Origin: an uncultured Rubripirellula sp.
GTDB taxonomy: Bacteria; Planctomycetota; Planctomycetia; Pirellulales; Pirellulaceae
Assembly: GCA_938075415.1 (NCBI GenBank)
Contig: CALJHC010000025.1
Coordinates: 62,001-126,000, forward strand
DNA: 64,000 bases
Direction: 5' to 3'
In this document: positions 10,091 to 19,134 of the stretch, piece by piece
Position numbering within the stretch: the first letter of the stretch is position 1
Layout of the letters: every line of letters begins with the position of its first letter
Program-made: the position numbers and the translations under genes
Notes under the pieces: generated by a model
Databases searched by the model: none
Told to the model about the DNA's origin: nothing
The model's input: only the letters and a program-made list of their open reading frames with translations

Positions 10091-10152
10091 TCGGTCCGTC
10101 TTGTTTGTACGTTGCTTCTTGGGGATTTGGACAAGTGAAAGCCCCTGTGTCC

Positions 10153-10180
10153 CCTGTGATCTGTTTCCTGTGATCTGTTT
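10153..10180. repeat. 14-bp direct repeat, 2 units
   Basis: CCTGTGATCTGTTT is perfectly duplicated at 10153-10166 and 10167-10180, preceded by a partial CCTGTGTCC. It lies in the 200-bp gap between the SGNH hydrolase and the enolase-superfamily gene. Confidence 0.75.
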
Positions 10181-10295
10181 CCGTGACTTGGTCATGTAAA
10201 CTGTACGTCATTGAGTGTGTTTTTCCGTTGTCCGAGATCGCCCAGATCTCCACATCGGGGTGTCTGCCTGAATTGGGTTAAGGAGAAAGCTGGAG

Positions 10296-11438
10296 ATGAA
10301 AATCCGAGATGTGCGATTGTTGCCACTGCGGGGTGCGACTCCTGACGGTGGTTGGGATGAACGCCTACTGAAAGAGGAAACCAATCTCCACACGCTCATT
10401 GAGGTGATGACTGATGATGGAGTTGTTGGAATGGGGAGTGTGTTCACCTCCGCTGCGCTCGTTCAAGGGGCGATAGAAGTTCTTCAGCCTTTCCTGATCG
10501 GCGCGTCTGCAATTGATCCGTCGGCAACCACCGAGCGTTTGCATCAGCAGACGTTCTGGCAAGGCCGAGGGGGTGCGTTGACTCATGCGATTTCTGGGAT
10601 CGACATCGCGTTGTGGGACATTCTTGGGAAAGTAACCGGGCAACCCATCAGCCGATTGCTCGGTGGGCGTTATCGTGAATCGATCAAGCCCTACGCATCC
10701 CTTCTGATGGATGAATCGGGGCAGATGGAGAGGTCTATGGAAGCAGGAATCCAGCGAGGCTTTCGCGCCTTCAAGATTGGCTGGGGACCGTTTGGACGTC
10801 AGGATAAAAAAACGGATGAAGCTCTCGTTCGATCGGCGCGTCAAACCATTGGTGACGAAATAGAGTTGATGGTGGACGCCGGTGGTTCTGACGCCTTTTG
10901 GCCGCATGGGTACAAGTGGGCTCTGAGTACGGCGCAAATGCTTGCAGATTATGACGTAGCGTGGTTTGAGGAGCCGTTGCGACCGGATGACATGGAGGGT
11001 TACAAGCGATTGACCCAAGCTGCACCGTTGCCAATCGCCGGCGGTGAGGTGCTGACGCGTCGTCAAGCCTTCATTCCGTGGCTTGAGCAGCAAGCGATTG
11101 ACTATGTGCAACCAGATGTGACAAAAGTTGGTGGGCTGAGTGAGGAGCGTCGAATTGCCGATTTGGCAGATGACCATTCTGTACTTTTTGTGCCGCATGG
11201 CTGGAACACTGCAGTTGGTCTCGCCGCTGATTTGCAGTTGGTTGCGGCGGCGAGAAATGCGAGGTGGGTCGAGTACTTAACACCATCTCGCTATATCGAT
11301 GATCTGTTGCTGGATCCGATTCAGATGTCGCCCGATGGATCCTTGCCGATTCCGGATGGACCCGGGCTGGGAATGAAATGGAATCCCGAGGGGATCGAGA
11401 AGTACACCGGTGGATTGAAGATGACGGCGTCGGCCTGA
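10296..11438 (+). CDS. Mandelate racemase/muconate lactonizing enzyme family protein
   Basis: Cytoplasmic enolase-superfamily enzyme, probably a sugar-acid dehydratase or epimerase. The N-terminal capping domain (1-125) is followed by a TIM barrel. Candidate catalytic and metal residues are visible in order: K160 in FKIG, D194 in VDAGG, E226 in FEEPL, E251 in GGEVL, D274 in QPDVTKVGG and H301 in PHGW. The Lys motif is K-x-G rather than the K-x-K of mandelate racemase itself, so that exact activity should not be assumed. The ATG at 10296 sits behind a good GGAG about 8 bases upstream. It may process a sugar acid released from algal polysaccharide; this is inferred from the surrounding sulfatase and esterase genes. 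Confidence 0.88.
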   Translation: MKIRDVRLLPLRGATPDGGWDERLLKEETNLHTLIEVMTDDGVVGMGSVFTSAALVQGAIEVLQPFLIGASAIDPSATTERLHQQTFWQGRGGALTHAISGIDIALWDILGKVTGQPISRLLGGRYRESIKPYASLLMDESGQMERSMEAGIQRGFRAFKIGWGPFGRQDKKTDEALVRSARQTIGDEIELMVDAGGSDAFWPHGYKWALSTAQMLADYDVAWFEEPLRPDDMEGYKRLTQAAPLPIAGGEVLTRRQAFIPWLEQQAIDYVQPDVTKVGGLSEERRIADLADDHSVLFVPHGWNTAVGLAADLQLVAAARNARWVEYLTPSRYIDDLLLDPIQMSPDGSLPIPDGPGLGMKWNPEGIEKYTGGLKMTASA

Positions 11439-11742
11439 TGCTTCCAGGGCGATCTTCGGTGCTTGTCGCTTTCTGGCTTTATCGTTTCATCTCGACTTTG
11501 AAACGGTTTTCGCCGGGTTCGTTGCAAAAGTCGGGTAGGTTCAATCAATGGATGCGGAAATGGGTCCGGTTTGAATCAAGCGGGCTTAGTTCACAATGAA
11601 AGGTTACATCGGAACGTAACGAAGGTTCATCCATCGGGTTCGTTTCGCAATTCCTCGCGAGTCTTGGTGGATAATTTTAGATTGGTCGATGCGTAGGGAC
11701 GGCCTGCTCGGTGTCCGATCGATTGCTTGGATTATTCATCGG
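11439..11742. other. Convergent intergenic spacer, nothing recognised
   Basis: About 300 bases between the enolase-superfamily gene and the TIM-barrel gene. I see no repeat, terminator or coding frame that I would defend. Confidence 0.4.
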
Positions 11743-12573
11743 CTAGTCACGACGAATCTGAGTGAATGCCTTGACTTGTGCCTTGATAGCGATTTCGGTT
11801 GGTAGTCGTTCCATTGAACTTGCCCCGTAAAACCCATCGACACCGGGAAGTTGGGAGAGAATATGCTGGGCGTCTTCGGGCACTGCGATGGGTCCTCCAT
11901 GGCAAAGAACAATGACATCATCACGAACTGATCTGGCCTCATCAGCAATTTCTTGAATCACCGGGATGCAGTCATCAAGCGTAAGTGATGTTTTAGCTCC
12001 GATAAGCCCATTGGTCGTTAAGCCCATGTGCGCCACGATGATATCAGCACCAGCCTGTGTCAGTTTTCGAGATTGTTCACCGTCGAATGCGTAGGGCGTT
12101 GTCAGCAGATCCATTTCATGTGCAGCTGCGATGCATTCGACCTCGAGGTCAAAGCCCATTCCTGTTTCTTCGAGGTTAGCCCGAAAGGTTCCATCAATGA
12201 GCCCGACGGTGGGGAAGTTCTGGACTCCCGCGAATCCGAGATCCTTTAATTCACGTAGAAGGTGGTCCCGAATCATGAAGGGATCTGTCCCGCAGATACC
12301 CGCCAGCACGGGCGTACATTGCACCGCGGTGATTACTTCCCGTCCCATTTCCTTAACGATCTCGTTGGCGTTTCCATAGGGCATCAATCCGGAGAGCGAA
12401 CCACGCCCGGCCATGCGGAATTTGCCGGAGTTGTAGATGACGATCAAATCAATTCCTCCCGCCTCTTCGCATTTTGCGCTAATGCCTGTTCCGGCGCCAC
12501 CTCCAATAATTGGAAGCCCTTGCGCGATCTTTTCGCGGAAACGTCTGAGGATTGTGGTACGGGATTCAGTCAT
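11743..12573 (-). CDS. Phosphoenolpyruvate hydrolase-like TIM-barrel protein
   Basis: Member of the PEP-hydrolase-like TIM-barrel family (PF09370). The start at 12573 (MTESRT) is preferred over the longer frame from 12615 because it follows a purine-rich AAAAGAGACC stretch. Family blocks are the [17 protein letters not shown] loop (about 24-40), [16 protein letters not shown] (47-62), [13 protein letters not shown] and the late [12 protein letters not shown]. It lies 210 bp downstream of the UPF0261 gene on the same strand. In plants and fungi the homologous halves form one polypeptide (tomato Tm-1 type), which supports joint function here. The reaction in vivo is not established. Confidence 0.9.
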   Translation of the reverse strand: MTESRTTILRRFREKIAQGLPIIGGGAGTGISAKCEEAGGIDLIVIYNSGKFRMAGRGSLSGLMPYGNANEIVKEMGREVITAVQCTPVLAGICGTDPFMIRDHLLRELKDLGFAGVQNFPTVGLIDGTFRANLEETGMGFDLEVECIAAAHEMDLLTTPYAFDGEQSRKLTQAGADIIVAHMGLTTNGLIGAKTSLTLDDCIPVIQEIADEARSVRDDVIVLCHGGPIAVPEDAQHILSQLPGVDGFYGASSMERLPTEIAIKAQVKAFTQIRRD

Positions 12574-12785
12574 GGTCTCTTTTCTGCGTTTTGATATCGA
12601 GCCAAGAATTAGCAAGTCAACATTTGTCTACCGTATCGACCGCCCCAAAAATCTGGCGACTTTATATTGGATACTGGCGAGAGGTTAGCCTTGGGAAATT
12701 GTCTGGCAATCCTTGCCGTGCTGAGTTGCGGGACAGGTACTGTTCTGCTTAGGGAGAATTCTTGGAAGGTTAGGACTGGTTCGGA

Positions 12786-14033
12786 TTAATCCTTATTGAC
12801 GTGGCTGTCACCACTTTTGGCTTGCGTGTTGACAGCCATTAACTGGCGAAATTCATCCAAGGCAACCCTTGCGAAAGACGTGTCATTAATGTGCGCCGCA
12901 ACGCGACGTATCCTGCGATTGCTGCTGGTCTTTAGTTTTGACTCGAGTGTCTCAAAGCAGGCATCATTTGCTGTAGGATCATGAAAAGGTTGCCCCTCGG
13001 AATCGAGGGAAGAGACTCCCTGTTCGGGAATCAGCAATGTCCAGGAAGAATTGCCACGGTTCAATTTTTCGGCGATCCAATTCGCGATCGATTCATTTTC
13101 GTCGGCTGACGTTCGCATTAGCGTCACCTCGGCATTATGAACATGCAAGATGCGATTCTGATGACATGCAGGGACTGAACTTAATGAACCAAAGTTCACC
13201 ATGTCGATAGCGCCGAGGCTGATTACCAGGGGGACGCTCTTTTCAATGAGTGCGTCAAAGCGATCTGGTCCTGCGGGGAATACCCCGCCGACAACCTGAT
13301 CAGCCACCTCGGTTGTGGTCAGGTCAAGAACGCCCGAGATCAGGTCAGATCGGACGAGCTGTTCCATCGCTCGCCCGCCTGTTCCGGTAGCATGAAAGAC
13401 GAGACATTCATAGCCATCGCTTTCAAGTGCCTCTCTTATTTGCGTGACGCAAGGTGTGGTGACACCAAACATTGTCATGCCGAGTGCAGGCTTGGTGGAT
13501 TCAATTGGCTGTTGATGTTGAACCATGCCAACGATCGCGTGAGCAGCATTTGCGAATACTTTTCTGGAAACAGCATTCAGGCCTGCGACGTCAACCACCG
13601 AGTACATCATGGTGATGTCGGAACAATCGAGATAGGGTGCCGTGTTTCCACTGGCAACGGTTGATAACATGATTTTGGGTAATCCGATTGGCAATGATCG
13701 GAGCGCCGTGGTGATCAGCGAAGTCCCGCCACTACCACCAATGCCAATCACTCCAGCCACCCGACCGGCTGAATTTTCCGCTATCAGGAAGTCCCGAAGT
13801 GCATCACCCATCGCTCGAATCGCGTCACCGCGATGCTCACTGCTGGGTAGGGATGCACCCCCGAGCACTTGCTCACGCGAAATATCAGCGAGGCCCTTTG
13901 GGTTGTCCAGTGTCCCAACATCAACGACTTGAACCGAAAAACCACAAGCTCGAATCGCACCCGCCAACCACGATAATTCGGGGCCCTTGGTGTCAAGTGT
14001 CCCGATCGCGTAAATCGACTTCGCCATGATCAA
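12786..14033 (-). CDS. Tm-1-like ATP-binding domain protein (UPF0261)
   Basis: UPF0261 family protein whose fold resembles the ATP-binding half of plant Tm-1. The N-terminus (IYAIGTLDTKGPELSWLAGAI) is the family signature. A glycine-rich loop, GVIGIGGSGGTSL, lies near residue 92 and FHATGTGGRAMEQLV near 215. The start is ATG 14033 or ATG 14027 (MAKS). It is the first gene of a two-gene unit with the PEP-hydrolase-like barrel downstream. The pair is probably metabolic; nothing in this window suggests antiviral activity, although plant Tm-1 blocks tobamovirus replication. Confidence 0.9.
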   Translation of the reverse strand: MIMAKSIYAIGTLDTKGPELSWLAGAIRACGFSVQVVDVGTLDNPKGLADISREQVLGGASLPSSEHRGDAIRAMGDALRDFLIAENSAGRVAGVIGIGGSGGTSLITTALRSLPIGLPKIMLSTVASGNTAPYLDCSDITMMYSVVDVAGLNAVSRKVFANAAHAIVGMVQHQQPIESTKPALGMTMFGVTTPCVTQIREALESDGYECLVFHATGTGGRAMEQLVRSDLISGVLDLTTTEVADQVVGGVFPAGPDRFDALIEKSVPLVISLGAIDMVNFGSLSSVPACHQNRILHVHNAEVTLMRTSADENESIANWIAEKLNRGNSSWTLLIPEQGVSSLDSEGQPFHDPTANDACFETLESKLKTSSNRRIRRVAAHINDTSFARVALDEFRQLMAVNTQAKSGDSHVNKD

Positions 14034-14254
14034 TCATCAAAATGTTCGTTGTGGAATTGGACCAGATGACAGTGAGAACGTCCCGTCTGGCTCTTACTGC
14101 TGAGATGATTCAATTCACATCAGTGAAAGATTGTGTTTTGTTCGAGACGTTTTTACTTTTAGCCGATGAGGCTTTGATGAAAATGCATTTCCTGAATCTG
14201 CCTGTGAATCCGACCAGGAGATTTTTAGCTGGATCCATTTGCTTGCCACGCTGG

Positions 14255-15226
14255 TTATTTGGATTGAAGCTTGTTCAACGCTTCTGCCATGGCTTGGCCA
14301 ATCAGGTAATAGGTTTCTGCGTTGGTATTCCAGTGATACGCTTGTCCGGAGGGGCTTTGATCGGCGGATCGATAAAATGGTTTGGTCTCGACAAAGGCGA
14401 CGTTGCCTTTGAATTCTTCCTGGTCAGCAACTGCCTTTTGCGCGGCCATCAACGAGACGGCTCGAGGGTGTTTTTCCTCATAGCCGCTCATTCCTGTTTC
14501 GGCGATCACAAACGGTAATGAAGGATGTTGAAGGTCACGACGAATATCATGGATAAAATGCGTCATGTTTTCCTGATAAGCATCATTGAACGATTGGTTG
14601 ACACGATCGTTCCAGCCTTGGTGCCATCCGAACCCAATGAGTTCTAATTGCTTGCCCGACAATTCAGGGAAAAGTGTCTTGAAGTTCGCAAGTACTTTCT
14701 GCGTGTCACGGATGACCAATTGATAGTAGTCACCAGTCTGGCCGCCCACCGCTGAGGGTGGTCGGAAATCTTTAGCGAGGCTTTTGCCACCCCATGCAAG
14801 TTTGATCAACAAGACGGGCTCTTGGTACTGAGTGCCCATCACCGCACCAAAACCAAGTTCTGGGCCAATTCGATCCTCGTTAACACCGAAACCTGGACGT
14901 AATTTACCATGGCGATTCAAATAATGAATCCAAACGTCAGAACGTTCCTTCCATGATCCATCTGACGCCAGCCATTGGCCGATTTCAGCGTTACCCAAAT
15001 CTTTCCTCGCTGCATGCTCAAGGCTTCCCTTGCCTTCGTTCCTCGCTGGATCCGCAGTGATAACTCCGTGACCCTCCATGTTAGATTGTCCCGCGAGGAT
15101 AAACACCTTCACGGTATCTTCAGCTTTGGCCGCGTTGAGCGGTTGGAATACAAAAAGTGCACCAAGCACGATGTTGCCGAGCAAGCGTGTTGATGGTGAT
15201 TTGAATGACTGCATGGTGGGTGGCAT
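14255..15226 (-). CDS. Secreted sialate O-acetylesterase-like (SASA) protein
   Basis: Carbohydrate-esterase protein of the SASA/DUF303 type, SGNH fold. A signal peptide covers residues 1-36 (ending NAAKAED). The nucleophile is S48 in AGQSNMEGHG. WGGKSL (near 146) and WHQGWND (near 203) provide the other conserved blocks, and YHWNTNAETYYLIGQAMAEAL forms the C-terminal His motif. Starts at 15226 and 15214 are both possible. It probably removes O-acetyl groups from polysaccharide in the periplasm or outside the cell. The gene stands alone, with repeats directly upstream. Confidence 0.88.
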   Translation of the reverse strand: MPPTMQSFKSPSTRLLGNIVLGALFVFQPLNAAKAEDTVKVFILAGQSNMEGHGVITADPARNEGKGSLEHAARKDLGNAEIGQWLASDGSWKERSDVWIHYLNRHGKLRPGFGVNEDRIGPELGFGAVMGTQYQEPVLLIKLAWGGKSLAKDFRPPSAVGGQTGDYYQLVIRDTQKVLANFKTLFPELSGKQLELIGFGWHQGWNDRVNQSFNDAYQENMTHFIHDIRRDLQHPSLPFVIAETGMSGYEEKHPRAVSLMAAQKAVADQEEFKGNVAFVETKPFYRSADQSPSGQAYHWNTNAETYYLIGQAMAEALNKLQSK

Positions 15227-15230
15227 GACC

Positions 15231-15273
15231 TTGGTGATCGGGAAGAGATTGGTGATCGGGAAGAGATTGGTGA
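15231..15273. repeat. 18-bp tandem repeat, 2.4 units
   Basis: TTGGTGATCGGGAAGAGA is perfectly repeated at 15231-15248 and 15249-15266, with a partial third. It begins only five bases upstream of the SASA esterase start and so occupies its 5' leader or ribosome-binding region. Confidence 0.82.
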
Positions 15274-15521
15274 ATCGCTCGCGGTAAACGCTCGTTGATT
15301 GAGTTCACCGGTTGTTGGAAATGGGCGCGATCGTCCAGACGCTTGACAGCGTTGATCCAGCAACGCTAAGTCTTTCTGTTTGATCTTGATGTAAGCAAAA
15401 GTAGTGAACCTCGAGGTGTTTTGCTGGATTCCCCGAGGCTGCAAAACCACCAACCCATGGAGCATTGCATGGGGGTATTGTCCGCAGATGAACCAGGATG
15501 CAATGCTGATAGCGGTCGGCG

Positions 15522-18500
15522 TTATTTTCCGTAGGTTCGACCATCCTTTGGATCACCACCACTCATCAGGTAGGCGAGAAGGTCGCGAACCTCGTCCGCG
15601 TTCAGTCCATCGATTAACCCCTTGGGCATTTGCGAAATTGGCGATGGCTTGATGGCTTCAACCTCATCTGAGTCCAGTGTTACCGGCTCGGCGTTCACAT
15701 CCGCCGGATATACCACGATTTTGCCATCAGCAACGGACATTAAGCCTGTGATGGAGCGACCATCGGCTGTGAGTAAGACTGACGACTGGTATTGATCCGA
15801 AATGATTTTGTTTGGATCAATGATGTGTTCAATCACATAATTCACATCAAACTTATTTCGGATACTGGTTAGATCGGGGCCAACGTTACCGCCGAGTCCG
15901 TTAAAGCGATGACATTTTCCACAGCTTGCCGCGAAGTAAAGGCTGCGTCCGTTTTCAAAGTTTGCCTGCCGGAAATTGGTGTGACGGCGAGCCTCCTCAA
16001 GCTTCCATACCTGTCCCGGACCCTGCACTGGTTTGATCTCGAAGTTCGGTAGCGGGTTGAAATCCTCGCCAGTGATGCCTTGCAGTGCTTCGCGGTGCGT
16101 GTCTGTGCAATGCCCCAGTGCCTCCTCTCGGATGTTGCGTAAGAATCCCGGGAAGCTCGCACCGCCGGATCCTTTGGCCGCAGCGTTAAGGAATTCGAAA
16201 TATGCCCTGCGTTCTTCCAGGTTCCAGCCATCTCGCATGTTTCGAAGCATCAGTGCGTAGCCGATTTCGCGGCTTGGCGGGTGGTTGTCGAGGATGCCTT
16301 GGACGGTTCTTCCGTAGCCTGCATTACGTGTCGCAAGTTCGGACCAATCTGGAATTTCTGGTTCACTTCGATGGGTAATCAGTTTGATCGCCGGAGCGAT
16401 CACGCCGAGGTCGTTCAATGTGACGAGTGTTCGGATGGATTCGGTATTGATGTCTCCATCATCGCTCGGGAAAACCTGATGAACTTTTGCGATGAGCGTG
16501 TCTCGTTGGTCCGCATTCAGTTTGCCAAGACGCAGCATCGTCAGCGCGTGTGCGCGAAACCAACCTAGCAATTGTCCCCGCGTCAGTTTTTCCGGATTCA
16601 ATGCGTTGATGCTGTCGAGAACTGCTTTTTGATGTTCAGGCTGACCGGCTCGTGCGATCGCGACTGCACCTGTGATTCTTATTTGCGGCGAGTCTGAACT
16701 GAGAACTTGCTTGGCCCAAGCTTCGGGAGGTTGTGACTCCAGAGCGACCCGGGCTGCGGACCTGAGGAAACGATCCTGGCTTCCGAGGTGACGAATCGCC
16801 AAGGCAACCGCATCGGTCAATTCGCTGCCCTCCACTTGGCGACCGTGGAAGGCCTCGAGCTGTTTTCTCGCCGCTCGAGCTTCAAGCTCGGAGTCTGCCA
16901 GCGTTGCTTTCGCCATGGGGCGAGTTGAGGCATCGCCTTCGTAGCGAATTCGATACAGGGCTGATTGCGCTCCTCGACCGCCAATGGTGAAATAGAAGTA
17001 TCCATCATCACCAACAACCGCGTCGGTCACGGGCAACGGTGATCCCGTGGCGAATGGTTCGCTGACCCCTCGGTAACCTGCACCGTGTGGCTCCATGTGA
17101 ATCGCGTAGATTGTTCCAAATGTCCAGTCCAATGCATAAACCGCACTCTGGTACTTTGCCGGGAACTTTGCACCGATCCCTGAGGCCACCCCGGTTGGAG
17201 ACCCGGGGCCAATTTCAACCACCGGTGGAAGGCTGTCTTCGTAATAGGTCGGCCATTTACCCGTTCCGCTTCGCCATCCATAATCGCCACCGCTGACCAC
17301 CTGACAAATTCGTGTCGGGCGATACCACGGTGATCCCATGTCCCATTCCATGTCGGCGTCGTAGGTGAACAGATCGCCGTGTTGGTTCAGGGTGATGTCA
17401 TATTGATTTCGGAATCCAATGCAAACCAGGTCTTGCTCGAGTGTTTCCGGATTAAGTCGAGTGACCCAACCACCGGGGGCAAGTTTGCCTCGGGCGTGAC
17501 CGTTGGCATCCCACATTCGAGGTAGCAAATGGTCTTCTTGCCAGTTGGTGACGGCGGAGGAGGAAAGTTGAGCCAGCGGTGCATGGTTACCACCGTCCAT
17601 GTAAATCCCTTGGCCATCTTCGGTAAGAATCACCGCATGGTTGCCGTGCTCGCCGCCACCGGTTTGGCTGGGAACGACCGATGCCGTGTCCAGCTTTCCG
17701 TCCCCATCCGAATCGTGAACGCGATAGAGGTTGCCACCGTTCTTGTGGAACCAGAGTGAGTCAAATGCCCAAAGAAGACCTTGCGCACCACTGAGCTTTT
17801 CACTTCGACCGGGGATTGTGACTTCAAGCGGATCGATCTCAACGCTTGGTCCGTCTTCGGATTCAATCACTTTCAAGAGTACCGCACCTTTTCCCGCTTG
17901 GTCAGATGCGATCAGTCGTCCATCTCCCATTTTAGACAGTGCAACCCATGATCCGTGTTGGTTGCTGTCAACGGTATGCACGAGGTCGACGACAAATCCT
18001 GCCGGTAGCTGGATGTCTTCGACCGCGATAACGGAATTGCTTGATTTGGAGCCGGGGCGACCGGGGATGCCCCAAGGGCTGGACCCGATACGATTTAGCG
18101 TCTTCAGTTTGCCAGTCCAGGCAACGTTGGATCCGTCGGTTTGATTCCAATCAATGCTTGGTTTTTTAACGGAGGACTTCCAAGATTCATCGGAATTAAC
18201 GATGGTCTGTTTGCCGTCACCATGATCGACGACAAGTTTGAAGATGAAGGCAGCGACACCGCCATCGTTTTGTGCTCTCACCGCAAACGTGTTGATGCCC
18301 GGTTTGAGCACCTTGGCGATATCGGCTCGAAACGGGGTTTCCCATTGAGTGCTGCTGTGTACTTCCTTACCGTTAATCCACAAGGTCATGCGATTGTCGC
18401 AAGTCGTGTAAATCAAGGCTGACTTGATCGGTGCGGTGATGGTTACCTCTTTTCGAAGATGCAGCACCTGGTTGTCGGAAGAACCCTTTGTATCCCAAAT

Positions 18501-18638
18501 CCAACTTGGGATCGGCGACTTGGATACCCATTTAATGTCGTTGATCGACTTAATCTGCGAGAACGCGTTCGTTGCGGGAATCAGGAAAAGTGGAAGGCTG
18601 AGGAAGAGCAGCCACGAGTTCGCCGTTCGTTTAATCAT
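15522..18638 (-). CDS. PVC-type heme-binding CxxCH protein with beta-propeller
   Basis: Large secreted heme protein of about 1038 residues. ATG 18638 is preferred because a signal peptide follows at once (WLLFLSLPLFLIPATNAFSQ); the open frame to 18872 has no signal. In order there is a jelly-roll carbohydrate-binding-like domain (about 30-155), a beta-propeller of the membrane-bound dehydrogenase type (about 200-560), HEAT-like repeats (about 590-860), and a C-terminal cytochrome c domain with CGKCH (C906, C909, H910) and a likely axial Met1004 in SQMPKG. The propeller suggests a dehydrogenase that passes electrons to its own heme; the substrate is unknown but could be a sugar. It is divergent from the PSD1 cytochrome gene. 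Confidence 0.88.
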   Translation of the reverse strand: MIKRTANSWLLFLSLPLFLIPATNAFSQIKSINDIKWVSKSPIPSWIWDTKGSSDNQVLHLRKEVTITAPIKSALIYTTCDNRMTLWINGKEVHSSTQWETPFRADIAKVLKPGINTFAVRAQNDGGVAAFIFKLVVDHGDGKQTIVNSDESWKSSVKKPSIDWNQTDGSNVAWTGKLKTLNRIGSSPWGIPGRPGSKSSNSVIAVEDIQLPAGFVVDLVHTVDSNQHGSWVALSKMGDGRLIASDQAGKGAVLLKVIESEDGPSVEIDPLEVTIPGRSEKLSGAQGLLWAFDSLWFHKNGGNLYRVHDSDGDGKLDTASVVPSQTGGGEHGNHAVILTEDGQGIYMDGGNHAPLAQLSSSAVTNWQEDHLLPRMWDANGHARGKLAPGGWVTRLNPETLEQDLVCIGFRNQYDITLNQHGDLFTYDADMEWDMGSPWYRPTRICQVVSGGDYGWRSGTGKWPTYYEDSLPPVVEIGPGSPTGVASGIGAKFPAKYQSAVYALDWTFGTIYAIHMEPHGAGYRGVSEPFATGSPLPVTDAVVGDDGYFYFTIGGRGAQSALYRIRYEGDASTRPMAKATLADSELEARAARKQLEAFHGRQVEGSELTDAVALAIRHLGSQDRFLRSAARVALESQPPEAWAKQVLSSDSPQIRITGAVAIARAGQPEHQKAVLDSINALNPEKLTRGQLLGWFRAHALTMLRLGKLNADQRDTLIAKVHQVFPSDDGDINTESIRTLVTLNDLGVIAPAIKLITHRSEPEIPDWSELATRNAGYGRTVQGILDNHPPSREIGYALMLRNMRDGWNLEERRAYFEFLNAAAKGSGGASFPGFLRNIREEALGHCTDTHREALQGITGEDFNPLPNFEIKPVQGPGQVWKLEEARRHTNFRQANFENGRSLYFAASCGKCHRFNGLGGNVGPDLTSIRNKFDVNYVIEHIIDPNKIISDQYQSSVLLTADGRSITGLMSVADGKIVVYPADVNAEPVTLDSDEVEAIKPSPISQMPKGLIDGLNADEVRDLLAYLMSGGDPKDGRTYGK

Positions 18639-19134
18639 TGAATCGTTTTGGTTCTTGATCTTGAGTCGATGGAATGGGTTATTTGTTTTACGAGCAGTTC
18701 TTTCGGGTGTTCCTCGTGAACAAGGTTCCACCGGATTTGCTCGGCTCAGTGGTCGTCCAGCGGTTCGAGGGTTCGAGCTGGTAGACGTTAGAGGGAAGTG
18801 GTGATCGTTGCATCTGTCGACACCGCATTTACGGTCTCGCGAGTGTTTTAGAAACCGGGGGGTAATTGACACGATAACCCAATGGCCGCAGTGCGTGTGG
18901 ACTCTTGGGAAAAACGATCGGGAAAGTTTTATCAGATCACCTAGGCTGTGAGGCGTTCCCTGAGGGAATCATATGCAGTGATTGAAGCAAAATCCGAGTT
19001 GAACGGTGATTCTTGAAAGCAAATTCGGCAGTTGGCCAGATCAATGTCGGCAATTGGGACGTATTTCGCTTAAACTGTCCCCTAAGAGCACTGCCCGCCA
19101 TATCGCGTTTTCTTCCCCTTGCCCACCTCAGAAA
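18639..19134. other. Divergent promoter region between two cytochrome genes
   Basis: About 495 bases separating the heme/propeller gene (minus) from the PSD1 cytochrome gene (plus), so it must hold promoters for both. Open frames run into it from each side, but their extra N-termini lack signal peptides and I judge them untranslated. No clear operator palindrome was recognised. Confidence 0.5.

Noticed and set aside
10365..11198. 277-codon minus-strand frame inside the enolase-superfamily gene
   Set aside because: Fully antisense to a gene with all expected catalytic residues; composition is typical of a reverse-strand artefact.
12786..14033. Antiviral defence function by analogy with tomato Tm-1
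   Set aside because: Only the fold is shared; the bacterial two-gene unit is widespread in metabolic contexts and no defence genes are nearby.
14042..14518. 158-codon plus-strand frame opposite the SASA esterase start region
   Set aside because: Overlaps a well-supported esterase on the other strand and shows no domain; judged a shadow frame.
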